Source: Ferrovibrio sp046294345 (GTDB taxonomy: Bacteria > Pseudomonadota > Alphaproteobacteria > Ferrovibrionales > Ferrovibrionaceae). From it: a DNA stretch of 64,000 nt. A program made the translations under genes and the position numbers. Location: the NCBI GenBank assembly GCA_046294345.1, contig JBKBJT010000010.1, forward strand, positions 34,654 to 98,653. Reading direction: 5' to 3'. Below, piece by piece: positions 37,071-45,324 of this stretch (positions are counted from its first letter, which is position 1; the number at the start of each line of letters is the position of its first letter). Below the pieces are notes generated by a model, which had not been told where the DNA came from, searched no databases, and saw nothing but the letters and a program-made list of their open reading frames with translations.

Positions 37071-38812
37071 GCCGCCACCGGCCCCGAATCCGGGGACGAG
37101 CTTGCCGGGAACCGCTCGATCATGGCGCGGGCGATCTCACGCTCGCCCATGATCACAGTGGTCGCGCCATGGCCGGTCAGGTGATCGACCTCGGCATCGG
37201 CATGGGCGCGGGCGATGATGCTGAGTGCGGGATTGATGTTGCGCGCCATCTGCACGACGGCGCCGGCCTCGAACACATTCGGGATGGCCAGGATCAGCTG
37301 TCGTGCCTGCGCCAGGTTGGCGGCGGCCAGCACATCGGCACGCGTAGCATTGCCGGCCAGTACCTCGATGCCCTGGCTGCGCAGGTCCTTCAGCCGCGTA
37401 TCGACATCCTCGATCACCAGGAATGGCAGGCCGCGCTCGCGCAGGGCCGCGCCGACCAGACTGCCGACCCGGCCATAACCGACCAGCACCACATGGTCGC
37501 GCAGCGCGGTGGGCTGCGGCGTGACTTCATGGTCTGGCACGGCAGCAGATGCCTGCCCGCTCGGTTCCGGCGCCGGTTTCCCCGGATCGCGGCTGGCCAG
37601 ACGCTGCTCCAGCCTGGGTTTTAGCCATTCCAGGCTGGCGAAGGCCAGCGGGTTGAGCAGGATGGAGAGAATCGCGCCGACCAGGATCAGGTCGCGCCCT
37701 TCCTCGGGCAGCAATTTGAGTTCAACGCCCAGCGCCGCGAGGATGAAGGAGAATTCGCCGATCTGCGCCAGGCTGGCCGAGATCAGCAACGCGGTATTCA
37801 GCGGATGGCGGAAGGCCAGGACTATCAGGAAGGCGGCCAGCGACTTGCCAATCACGATGATGAACACCGTGGCCAGCACCGGCAGCGGATCGCGCAGCAG
37901 GATCGCCGGATCGAACAGCATGCCGACCGAGACGAAGAACAAAACGGCGAAGGCATCGCGCAGCGGCAGCGACTCATTGGCCGCCTCATGGCTGAGCGGG
38001 GATTCGCTCATCACCATGCCGGCGAAGAAGGCGCCCAGCGCAAACGACACGCCGAACAGCTTGGCCGCACCGAAGGCCACGCCCAGCGCGATGGCCAGCA
38101 CGGCCAGCCGGAACAGCTCGCGCGAGCCGGTATGCACCACGTAATGCAGAACCCAGGGGATCAGCCGGCGGCCAACCACCAGCATCAGCACCATGAAGGC
38201 AAGCACCTTGCCGAAAGTGATCGCCAGGGTGATCAGGATTTCCCGGCTGGGCAGTCCATCCTGCAGCGAAGCGCCATCGCCCTGGCTGAGCATGCCGCCC
38301 AGCGCCGGCAGCAGCACCAGCGCCAGCACCATGGCGAGGTCTTCCACGATCAGCCAGCCGACCGCGATGCGGCCACGTTCGGTCTCAACCAGCCGGCGCT
38401 CCTGCAAGGCGCGCAGCAGCACCACGGTAGACGCGACCGACAGCGCCAGGCCGAAGATGAAGCCGCCGGCCAGCGGCCAGCCCATCGCCCATGACAGACC
38501 CAGGCCCATCAGCGTCGCCACCGCGATCTGGCCCACTGCGCCGGGAATGGCGATGGCCTTCACCGACAGCAGGTCCTTCAGCGAAAAATGCAGGCCGACG
38601 CCGAACATCAGCAGGATCACACCGATCTCGGCCAGTTCGTTGGCCAGCGCCTGATCGGCGACGAAGCCGGGCGTGAACGGGCCGACCAGCACGCCGGCCA
38701 ACAGATATCCCACCAGCGGCGACACCCGCAGCCGATTGGCGACCGCCCCGAAAATGAAGGCGAGCACGAGGCCCATGACAATGGTCGCGATCAGCGGCGT
38801 GTGATGGGGCAT
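37067..38812 (-). CDS. CPA2 cation:proton antiporter with RCK/TrkA-N domain (KefB/YbaL-like)
   Basis: The 581-residue protein has twelve or so membrane segments (residues 1-390) with LVGYLLAGVLVGPFTPGFV, the GLALSVASTVVLLRAL motif and WLIVEDLAMVLAL. After a Pro/Ser linker comes a nucleotide-binding RCK_N domain starting HVVLVGYGRVGSLVGAAL. It exchanges K+ or Na+ for protons, gated by a nucleotide or thiol ligand. No ancillary KefF/KefG gene is adjacent. Confidence 0.92.
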   Translation of the reverse strand: MPHHTPLIATIVMGLVLAFIFGAVANRLRVSPLVGYLLAGVLVGPFTPGFVADQALANELAEIGVILLMFGVGLHFSLKDLLSVKAIAIPGAVGQIAVATLMGLGLSWAMGWPLAGGFIFGLALSVASTVVLLRALQERRLVETERGRIAVGWLIVEDLAMVLALVLLPALGGMLSQGDGASLQDGLPSREILITLAITFGKVLAFMVLMLVVGRRLIPWVLHYVVHTGSRELFRLAVLAIALGVAFGAAKLFGVSFALGAFFAGMVMSESPLSHEAANESLPLRDAFAVLFFVSVGMLFDPAILLRDPLPVLATVFIIVIGKSLAAFLIVLAFRHPLNTALLISASLAQIGEFSFILAALGVELKLLPEEGRDLILVGAILSILLNPLAFASLEWLKPRLEQRLASRDPGKPAPEPSGQASAAVPDHEVTPQPTALRDHVVLVGYGRVGSLVGAALRERGLPFLVIEDVDTRLKDLRSQGIEVLAGNATRADVLAAANLAQARQLILAIPNVFEAGAVVQMARNINPALSIIARAHADAEVDHLTGHGATTVIMGEREIARAMIERFPASSSPDSGPVAA

Positions 38813-38887
38813 CCGTGTAGGCGTCCTCTTGGTCTTTGTGATGGAAGGATGTGTCCTAGATAGGAGCCCTCTCTTTTCGCTTCAATT

Positions 38888-38921
38888 AAAAAATCGCGGA
38901 TCGACGGCAAAAACACCGTCG
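38888..38921 (-). terminator. Terminator after the threonyl-tRNA synthetase-like gene
   Basis: Directly after the stop codon, on the minus strand, a CGACGG/CCGTCG stem with an 8-base loop is followed, after eight bases, by a run of six T. The spacing is longer than ideal. Confidence 0.5.
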
Positions 38922-38922
38922 C

Positions 38923-40122
38923 TCAGCGGAAGGCTTCATGCCGCAACTGCCGTGCGGCCTCGGCAACCGGCAGCTCCAGCTGACGCCCGCTGCGCCAGCG
39001 TAAGCTGAGCGATCCCCGTTCTGCCTCGCGCTCGCCCGCCACGGCCACCAGCGGCACGCCCTGGTCATGGGCCTCGGCGATCTTGCGGCTCAGGCGTTCC
39101 GGCCGACTGTCGACCGCCACGCGATAGCCCTCGCGCCCCAGCGCGGCGGCGGCCTTGCGGGCATAGCCAGCATGGGCATCGGTTACGTTGGCCACGACGA
39201 GCTGCTCGGGCGCCAGCCAGAGCGGCAGGGCGCCCCGGTAATGCTCCAGCAGCATGCCGATGAAACGCTCCAGGCTGCCCAGCACGGCGTGATGGATCAG
39301 CACCGGCCGCGCACGGGCATTGTCGCTGCCGACATAGTCGGCACCCAGCCGTTCGGGCATCACGAAATCGAGCTGCACCGTGCCGCATTGCCAGCTTCTG
39401 CCGTGGCTGTCACGCAGATGGAATTCCAGCTTCGGCCCGTAGAAGGCGCCTTCGCCGTTGCGGATGGCGAAATCCAGCCCCGCCTTGCGCGCCGCCATCA
39501 CCAGGGCGGCCTCAGCGCGGTCCCAGGTGGCGTCGTCGCCGGCGCGCTTGGCCGGCCGCGTCGCGAAAAACACCAGCGGCGCACCGAAGCCGAAATCGGC
39601 ATAGATGCTGCGCAGCAGCTCGCAGAACCGCTGCACCTCACCTTCGATCTGCGCCTCCGTGCAGAAGATATGGGCATCGTCCTGCACAAAGCTGCGCGTG
39701 CGCATCAGCCCCTGCAATGCACCCGAGGGCTCGTCGCGGTGGCAGGCACCGAACTCGCAGTAGCGCAACGGCAGCTCGTGCACCGAGCGCAGCGTCTTGT
39801 TGAACACCTGCACATGGCCGGGGCAGCTCATCGGCTTCAGCGCAAAAGGCCGGTTGCCGGAATTCAGCCGATACATTTCATTGGCGAACTTCTCGGCATG
39901 GCCGCTCTGCTCCCACAATGAGTAGCTGAGCAGTTGCGGCGTGCGGATTTCCTGGAAACCGGCCTCGCGCATGCGGCGGCGGATGTAATCCTCCACCACG
40001 CGATACAGCGCGAAGCCGCGCGGGTGCCAGAACACCATGCCCGGCCCTTCCTCCTGCTGGTGGAACAGGTCGAGCTTCGTGCCCAGCACCCGATGATCGT
40101 AAGCGTCCATACTCTGATTCAC
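38923..40122 (-). CDS. Short threonyl-tRNA synthetase without TGS and editing domains
   Basis: The 399-residue protein aligns with the catalytic and anticodon-binding parts of ThrRS only; full enzymes are about 640 residues. It opens directly at DHRVLGTKLDLFHQQEEGPGMVFWHPRG. The class II motifs and all three zinc ligands are present: Cys100 in MSCPGH, His151 in QDDAHIF and His277 in VLIHHAVLG. Motif 2 (FGACHRDEPSG) and motif 3 (GSLERFIGMLLEHY) are intact, so aminoacylation is plausible. The N-terminal TGS and Ser-tRNA editing domains are absent, and no remnant lies upstream. It starts at GTG behind GAAGGAG. The leader encodes a Thr-rich peptide and alternative hairpins, implying control by charged tRNA-Thr. 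A normal thrS is presumably elsewhere. Confidence 0.92.
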   Translation of the reverse strand: MNQSMDAYDHRVLGTKLDLFHQQEEGPGMVFWHPRGFALYRVVEDYIRRRMREAGFQEIRTPQLLSYSLWEQSGHAEKFANEMYRLNSGNRPFALKPMSCPGHVQVFNKTLRSVHELPLRYCEFGACHRDEPSGALQGLMRTRSFVQDDAHIFCTEAQIEGEVQRFCELLRSIYADFGFGAPLVFFATRPAKRAGDDATWDRAEAALVMAARKAGLDFAIRNGEGAFYGPKLEFHLRDSHGRSWQCGTVQLDFVMPERLGADYVGSDNARARPVLIHHAVLGSLERFIGMLLEHYRGALPLWLAPEQLVVANVTDAHAGYARKAAAALGREGYRVAVDSRPERLSRKIAEAHDQGVPLVAVAGEREAERGSLSLRWRSGRQLELPVAEAARQLRHEAFR

Positions 40123-40180
40123 GGCGATAACTCCTTCATCTGCGGAGCGTGCCGGAAGCGGACAGGACCCTGAAACGACC

Positions 40181-40263
40181 GGGGCCCCGTCCGTTTCCGG
40201 CGGGGCCCCTGGGTGGATGCGATGCGCTATCTGCTCACGCGTGACACCAGGGCTCCCCGCCGG
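40181..40263 (-). promoter_or_regulatory. Attenuator: two mutually exclusive hairpins before the ThrRS paralog
   Basis: Three RNA segments compete, named in transcript order. Segment 1 (40263-40247) lies within the end of the leader ORF. Segment 2 is 40212-40197 and segment 3 is 40193-40181. Segments 1 and 2 pair as 9 plus 6 bp around a small internal loop. Segments 2 and 3 pair as GGGGCCCCG/CGGGGCCCC plus CCG/CGG closed by a GAAA tetraloop. Both pairings need segment 2. A ribosome stalled at the Thr codons would leave segment 1 free to pair with 2; one that finishes the ORF covers segment 1 and lets 2:3 form. A further possible pairing is 40189-40200 with 40152-40163. No strong U-run follows 2:3. 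Confidence 0.65.
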
Positions 40264-40309
40264 TGGCGGTAACCTTAATGGTGACGACGGTGAGAATAAT
40301 GCTCTGCAT
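40235..40309 (-). CDS. Thr/Val/Ile-rich leader peptide of the ThrRS paralog
   Basis: This 24-codon ORF begins MQSIILTVVTIKVTATGG and ends WCHA. Residues 7-16 contain four Thr, all ACC, mixed with Val and Ile, as in the E. coli thr leader peptide. It sits between a promoter-like sequence and the ThrRS gene, 112 bases before the latter's start codon. There is no Shine-Dalgarno sequence; the predicted transcription start is only about 4 bases before the ATG, so a leaderless message is likely, as known for trpL in Sinorhizobium. The role as a ribosome-stalling sensor is inferred. Confidence 0.65.
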   Translation of the reverse strand: MQSIILTVVTIKVTATGGEPWCHA

Positions 40310-40319
40310 GGTGGGCGCG

Positions 40320-40348
40320 ACGGTAAGCGCCGCGCCCCAATGCGTCAA
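40320..40348 (-). promoter_or_regulatory. Promoter for the Thr leader and ThrRS paralog
   Basis: A -35 TTGACG is followed after 17 bases by a -10-like TACCGT. The -35 overlaps the stop codon of the upstream amidase gene. The -10 matches consensus only in part. Confidence 0.5.
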
Positions 40349-41814
40349 GCGGGAATTTTCTGCCGCAATGCCGACGGCGGTTTGAAGCCGCCGAATTCGC
40401 GCGCCACTAACCCGGCGAAGGCAATGGTTGTGCGGTCCTCGAGGAATCCGCCGATGGCCTGCACGCCAACCGGCAGACCGTCTGCGGACACAGCCACCGG
40501 AAAAGCCGTGGCCGGCTGGCCGGTCAACGTCGCGATACTCGCCCATAGCGGTAGCTCGCCATAGGGAATGACGCGGCCATCGATGCTCACCGTGCGTTCG
40601 GCCATCGGACGATGGTCATGGGCCAGCGCCGTGGTCGGCATCACCGGGCAGAGCACGATGTCCCAGTCGCGGAAAACCCGGCGCCACTGGTCGGCAATGC
40701 CGGTGCGCATGAAATCGGCCTGCATCCAGTCGCGATGGCTCATCACCAGGCCGCGCTCCGCCACGCTGTGCAGGTCGGCGGCGGCGTCTGGAATGCCGGC
40801 CGCGCGCGCCGCCGCCGCCTCGTAATCGGGCTGCGGCATGGTGCCGCCGATGAAGGCCATCAGCAGGCGCAGGTACATGCTGCCGATCAGCGACAGGTCG
40901 GGCAGGCCCGCCCCGCTGCGTCCCACCCTGCAGCCGACCGTCTCCAGTCGGTCGGCCAGGTCGTTCAGCGGCCCGCGTATGGCGGCGGCCGTCGGCGTCA
41001 GCGGATGTTCGTCGATCACCAGCACGCGGTAATCCTTTAGCGTCGTATGGCGTGGTGCCGGTAGATCAAGCCGCCAGGCGGTGGCTTCATGGTCGTCGGG
41101 ACCGGCCAGCACATCCAGGCCAAGCATCAGATCCTGCGCCGACCGCGCCATCGGGCCGGACACGGCGAGATCGACCCGCGGCGCCAGCGACAATACCGGA
41201 ATGCCCGGCGGCGTCTGGCCGCGGGCCGGGATGATGTCGCTGCTCGGCTTGTGGGCATAGACGCCGCAGAAATGCGCCGGCACGCGCAGCGAGCCGGCCA
41301 GGTCGGAACCGAGTTCCAGCGCCGTGAAGCCGGCCGCCAGCGCCGCCGCCGAACCGCCCGACGAACCGCCCGGCGTATGCGCCAGACTCCATGGATTGTT
41401 GGTGGTGCCATAGACCTGGTTGTAGGACTGCCAGTCGCCCAGCACGTAAGCCACATTGGTCTTGCCCAGCACCACCGCGCCGGCTGCCTTCAGCCGCGCC
41501 ACCGCCACGGCATCCTGCGCCACCGGTATCTGGCTGGTCTTCGGTATGCCCCAGGTGGTGGGCAGGCCGGCGATATTGAAACTTTCCTTCACCGTCATCG
41601 GCAAGCCGAGCAGCGCACCGGCCTCGCCTCTGGCCAGCGCGGCATCGGCGGCCTTGGCGGCTTCGCGGGCGCGCTCGAAATCGCGCACCACCACGGCATT
41701 GATCTCGCCGTCATCGGCCTCGATGGCGGCAATTGCCGCCTCGGTCAGCTCGATCGAGGAAACCTGCTTCGCGCGCAATGCGGCCGTGAGTTCACTGGCG
41801 GTGCGGAAGTCCAT
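40345..41814 (-). CDS. Amidase-signature hydrolase
   Basis: The 489-residue protein belongs to the amidase-signature family with a Ser-cisSer-Lys triad: Lys in LPMTVKESFN, and the serine motif HTPGGSSGGSAAALAAG followed by ELGSDLAGSLRVPAHFCGVYAHKP. The family cleaves diverse carboxamides; without GatB/GatC neighbours and with this C-terminus it is unlikely to be GatA. The substrate is unknown. GGAGAATGCC precedes the ATG. The gene ends exactly where the promoter of the ThrRS leader begins. Confidence 0.9.
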   Translation of the reverse strand: MDFRTASELTAALRAKQVSSIELTEAAIAAIEADDGEINAVVVRDFERAREAAKAADAALARGEAGALLGLPMTVKESFNIAGLPTTWGIPKTSQIPVAQDAVAVARLKAAGAVVLGKTNVAYVLGDWQSYNQVYGTTNNPWSLAHTPGGSSGGSAAALAAGFTALELGSDLAGSLRVPAHFCGVYAHKPSSDIIPARGQTPPGIPVLSLAPRVDLAVSGPMARSAQDLMLGLDVLAGPDDHEATAWRLDLPAPRHTTLKDYRVLVIDEHPLTPTAAAIRGPLNDLADRLETVGCRVGRSGAGLPDLSLIGSMYLRLLMAFIGGTMPQPDYEAAAARAAGIPDAAADLHSVAERGLVMSHRDWMQADFMRTGIADQWRRVFRDWDIVLCPVMPTTALAHDHRPMAERTVSIDGRVIPYGELPLWASIATLTGQPATAFPVAVSADGLPVGVQAIGGFLEDRTTIAFAGLVAREFGGFKPPSALRQKIPA

Positions 41815-41871
41815 GGCATTCTCCGGATCGGTCTGCTGAGGCGTGCGACACTATAGACCGCCGGATGGCGT

Positions 41872-42282
41872 TCACACCAAGCCCTCGGCGCGGCGCCGCG
41901 CGCGCATGAAAGCGATAGCGGGCCGCGACAGTTTCTTCAGCGTGGGCGATGCATCGTCCAGCACGCGCCAGACCGGCGTCAGGTCGGCCGGCTTCGCGCC
42001 GGCGTTATGCGCCTCCCAGACAGCCTCGGCCACGATGCGCAACTGGAAACCCATGGTGATCGGGCAGGTCACCTCGGCGCGATGGCGCCGCGCCATGGCG
42101 TGGCGCAGTTCCGGCAACGTCATGCCATGGCCTTCCGGCAGGCGGCGGATGAAGGCATCCACAAGCTGCGGCGAAGGCACCAGCATCACCTGTCCGGTCT
42201 TCATGCCGGCGATGTCGAGCGGCACGGGCTTCACCTGGTGCGGCCGGTTGTTCCGCAGCTTGTCGGTCCAGGATGTCGGCAT
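41872..42282 (-). CDS. Conserved hypothetical protein
   Basis: The 136-residue basic protein opens SWTDKLRNNRPHQVKPVPLDIAGMKTGQVMLVP and contains RRHRAEVTCPITMGFQLRIVAEAVWEAHNAG. There is no signal peptide or membrane segment. I know no assigned function for this type of sequence. It starts 10 bases after the AraC-type gene on the same strand and is probably co-transcribed with it; it ends 57 bases before the amidase start. Confidence 0.7.
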   Translation of the reverse strand: MPTSWTDKLRNNRPHQVKPVPLDIAGMKTGQVMLVPSPQLVDAFIRRLPEGHGMTLPELRHAMARRHRAEVTCPITMGFQLRIVAEAVWEAHNAGAKPADLTPVWRVLDDASPTLKKLSRPAIAFMRARRRAEGLV

Positions 42283-42292
42283 ATTCGCACCG

Positions 42293-43165
42293 TCACTTCA
42301 ACGGCAGGCAGATGTCGGTCAGCAGTTCGGTGGGCGGCACTTCGCGCGGGTTGTTGAGATAGTCCTCGAAAACCGGCGCATCGGCCGCCTCGCGACCCGA
42401 CTGCACCAGCCATTCGCCATACAGCCAGTCATAGGCGGCCTTCATGTCGGAATACGGCCCCTTGTGGCGCAGCACGGCATAATCGCCGCCACGTAGCTCG
42501 GCGCGCTGCAGCGGCGCTTCGATCGGAAAGGAGGCATCGGGCACCATGATACCGGCAGCCGATTGCAGGTCTGCCTCGGGCACCGAGGTGGGGTCGGAAT
42601 AGAACAGGCCCCTCATGCACAAGCCCGGCCGCAGCAGGTTACGCGCCCCGAGCGTGCCGAACAGCATCTCGAAGGCCTTGCCGATTTCCATATACGAACC
42701 CCTGTGCGGAATCACGGCCAGCGTGGCGGGCGGCAGCTTGCGAATGGCGACATCGTGCATGGGCGAATATCCTTTCGGAGCGTTGAGCATGGAAAAGCGG
42801 GTATGGCTGCCCGCCTTGCGGTATTCCGCCGGCGGCATGCCATAGGCATCGCGGAAGGCGCGGGTGAAAGCGGCCAGGCTGCCATAGCCGGCGCGTGGCC
42901 AGATCGCCTCCAGCGCCATGTCGGTATGGGTCAGGTCGGCGGCGGCGCGCTGCAGCCGCAGGCGCTTCACCGTGTTGACGACCGACTCGCCGTAAACCGC
43001 CTGCCAGGTGCGGTGCCAGTGCCAGGGCGACAGCGCCGCCACATCGGCCAGGGTGTTCAGATCCGGTGCCTCGTCCAGATGGGCGTAGATGTATTCCACC
43101 ACGCGGGTGAAGCGGCGGACATAGCCGGCCTGGCTGGCGGACTCGGATGACGGGGATACGGACAT
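42293..43165 (-). CDS. AraC-family regulator with GyrI-like effector domain
   Basis: The product is about 290 residues. The N-terminal double helix-turn-helix (about 20-115) has EAPDLNTLADVAALSPWHWHRTWQAVYGESV and YGSLAAFTRAFRDAYGMPPAEYRK. The C-terminal half (about 135-290) is a GyrI-like small-molecule-binding domain (IRKLPPATLAVIPHRGSYMEIGKAF, then DYAVLRHKGPYSDM), the layout of Rob/BmrR-type multidrug sensors. It may act on the adjacent genes, which is inference. The start with GAGG just upstream is preferred over one seven codons earlier. Confidence 0.9.
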   Translation of the reverse strand: MSVSPSSESASQAGYVRRFTRVVEYIYAHLDEAPDLNTLADVAALSPWHWHRTWQAVYGESVVNTVKRLRLQRAAADLTHTDMALEAIWPRAGYGSLAAFTRAFRDAYGMPPAEYRKAGSHTRFSMLNAPKGYSPMHDVAIRKLPPATLAVIPHRGSYMEIGKAFEMLFGTLGARNLLRPGLCMRGLFYSDPTSVPEADLQSAAGIMVPDASFPIEAPLQRAELRGGDYAVLRHKGPYSDMKAAYDWLYGEWLVQSGREAADAPVFEDYLNNPREVPPTELLTDICLPLK

Positions 43166-43325
43166 GAAAGCCTCGGTGAGTATCAACTAGGGCCGACGCT
43201 AGCAGAGGCCGGTTTGATAAATCTTGCGGAAGTGGCCCTGCCTGCGCATCCCGATATATCCCCGTATGCAATTGATGAGCATCAGAAATATCGCCCCGAA
43301 CCGGCGGATTTGTTATCGTCACCGC

Positions 43326-43868
43326 ATGTCCAGAATCGCCTTGGCCGTCTTCATGCTTCTGTCGGCGCTTATCGCGCCGGCAATGGCCCAGACTCCGGCC
43401 GACGGCCCCGATCTGCCGCAGCCCCACCCACCCGGTATGTGGCATCGCGTGACCCCATCCGATGACACGACGGACAGCAAATGCATCGGCAATCCGGTCA
43501 CGCCGATCTGCGCCATCGAAACCTATTTTGCCTGTTTCGTGCGGCTGCAGCCAGAGTTGTGCCGTCTTGTAAATGCTGGCGTCGAGCCTATTTCAAGCGA
43601 CTCCGGAGCCGTACTTCACTGGACCGAATATCGCGTCGTTTACGCACGGCGGCCATCTAAGTTGAACCCGGTCGAACCTGCCACCGAAGGCAGGCTCAAG
43701 CCGCAGCCCGGCGATATCCTGATCGGCGTCATGCAGCGAAGTTGCTTCGTCAGTTACACAAACCCTAATTGCGAGATTGGCGTTGAGAATGAACCGTTAG
43801 GCGTTTTCATGACGCGCAAGGTCGACGGATACTGGACCAATCCCTATTTTTTCCGGCCGCGCTTCTAA
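43326..43868 (+). CDS. Secreted Cys-rich protein of unknown function
   Basis: The 180-residue product has a clear signal peptide (MSRIALAVFMLLSALIAPAMAQ). The mature part has six cysteines (CIGNPVTPIC, FAC, LCRL, SCF, NCEIG), which could form three disulfides in the periplasm or outside. No family is recognised. The open frame extends 34 codons upstream but the signal peptide defines the start. The final four bases overlap the convergent peptidoglycan-associated gene. Confidence 0.7.
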   Translation: MSRIALAVFMLLSALIAPAMAQTPADGPDLPQPHPPGMWHRVTPSDDTTDSKCIGNPVTPICAIETYFACFVRLQPELCRLVNAGVEPISSDSGAVLHWTEYRVVYARRPSKLNPVEPATEGRLKPQPGDILIGVMQRSCFVSYTNPNCEIGVENEPLGVFMTRKVDGYWTNPYFFRPRF

Positions 43869-45067
43869 CGCCGCTCCTGCCGCGCGGCAGGAAGCAGCCG
43901 CTGGATGCGTTCGATTTCACCGTCGTCGCGTTGCTTGCCAGTGACCCGGAAGTTGACGATATGCCTCAGAAGTCGATCACGCATTTCCGGATCGCGGCCC
44001 AAGGTCTCCAATGCCGCAAACGTCTGCGGCCCCATCTTCCCATCGACCACGACATTCACGCCGGTTTTATTGAGCGCTTTTTGCAGGAACCTGGTGCCCA
44101 TGGCACGGCCATCGAGGAACAACGTGTCCGCCAGCACCCTGGCCACGCCCGGATGCAGTTTCTCCAGCGCCTGCGCACCACCCGCCGGCTTCAGCACGTC
44201 GTCGAAATAGGCCCGGTAAACGTAGGCTTGCTGCCCCGGTGTTAAATCGCCGGGCCCAAGATCGGATGGCAGATCGGGAAGCCATTTACGCACCCGCATG
44301 TCATTGAGCGTGCCCGGCAGAATACCGCCAACCGCACCGCTCGCCGGATCGGCCAGGCGCCCACCCTCCTCGATATACAGATTCAGCAGCGCGTCATGCT
44401 GGTTCGTACCAGAGGGGATCAGCCTTTTCATCTCCCGGTCAAAGTCATCCGCCGCCCCTTCATTTTCCTTGCGTGTAAAAATCGCCGTCTTGTGTGGAGG
44501 CACAAGAGCCTTGACTGATTCGGCCTTTGATCTGACCACGGGCGGCGTATCCACGGACTGGGCCTGAGCCCATTGCGTCTCCATTCGACGCAACGGCGGC
44601 GCATGCAGCATGTCTGACACTGATCGTAAAACGCCCAGGGGAGTACCATCGGCTTCGGCAGTCGTGACGATGGCCCTGGACGCGCGGCCGGCATCGTCAC
44701 CGCCATGCCGGCTCCGTTCGGCATAATATCGGTCCACATCCTGCGGCCCCGGGACCCGATAACCTTTTAGACTGTCACCCAGTTCATCCCGCAGAGCCTG
44801 CAAAGTTTCGCCCTGTGGCAGCATCAGACCGTCGACCTGCAGACCGCGCTCTTTCTGGAAACGCCGCATGGCTTGTTCAAGGCTGGCACCCGGCCAGCCT
44901 GTCGGCGCACCAAGGGCTGCCAGGTCGTAATGGCCGGTATTGCCAAACAGCACCTGGGCTTTGATCACATCGGCGCGGTCGTTCTCGCCCGCATGACCGA
45001 CCGAACCTCCCAGAATGAAAGGGTCATCAGGGAGGCCGTCGTCGTCGGAAATGGGCAGAAGCGACAT
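43865..45067 (-). CDS. Peptidoglycan-binding, GH108-like protein
   Basis: The 400-residue protein has two recognisable ends. Residues about 30-95 look like a peptidoglycan-binding repeat (LEQAMRRFQKERGLQVDGLMLPQGETLQAL). The C-terminal ~170 residues resemble the glycosyl hydrolase 108 and PG_binding_3 pair: NLYIEEGGRLADPASGAVGG holds a possible catalytic Glu, and FLQKALNKTGVNVVVDGKMGPQTFAAL is the binding module. There is no signal peptide, so export would need a holin or secretion system, as with phage or secretion-linked muramidases. The middle is low in recognisable structure. Enzymatic activity is not certain. Confidence 0.72.
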   Translation of the reverse strand: MSLLPISDDDGLPDDPFILGGSVGHAGENDRADVIKAQVLFGNTGHYDLAALGAPTGWPGASLEQAMRRFQKERGLQVDGLMLPQGETLQALRDELGDSLKGYRVPGPQDVDRYYAERSRHGGDDAGRASRAIVTTAEADGTPLGVLRSVSDMLHAPPLRRMETQWAQAQSVDTPPVVRSKAESVKALVPPHKTAIFTRKENEGAADDFDREMKRLIPSGTNQHDALLNLYIEEGGRLADPASGAVGGILPGTLNDMRVRKWLPDLPSDLGPGDLTPGQQAYVYRAYFDDVLKPAGGAQALEKLHPGVARVLADTLFLDGRAMGTRFLQKALNKTGVNVVVDGKMGPQTFAALETLGRDPEMRDRLLRHIVNFRVTGKQRDDGEIERIQRLLPAARQERR

Positions 45068-45117
45068 GGTTTGCTCCGGACTGAAAAGGGGTGAAGTATC
45101 GATTTGACTTTAATCCC

Positions 45118-45146
45118 ATATTATGTACTATATTTGTTCTTATCAA
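45118..45146 (-). promoter_or_regulatory. Promoter of the GH108-like gene
   Basis: TTGATA and TAATAT are separated by 17 bases, 51 bases before the start codon, in a conspicuously AT-rich stretch. The rest of the 257-base gap up to the deacetylase gene shows nothing else recognisable. Confidence 0.6.
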
Positions 45147-45324
45147 TCAAGTCATTCTCATGCTGCTGGAACTGTCTGGTTTTATTTCCGTGTGCTGATT
45201 ATTTTCGGATCAATGGCCATTGGCCTGGCGCGGCGCGGCGACCACATAACGTGCTGGCCAAAACCGCATTTCAGTAATTTCAATAGTTTAACACATCAAA
45301 ACATGCGCAAAACGATGCAAACCG

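Noticed and set aside
40123..40309. T-box riboswitch controlling the ThrRS paralog
   Set aside because: The conserved T-box antiterminator sequence is not present, and T-boxes are not expected in alphaproteobacteria; the Thr-codon leader explains the structure better.
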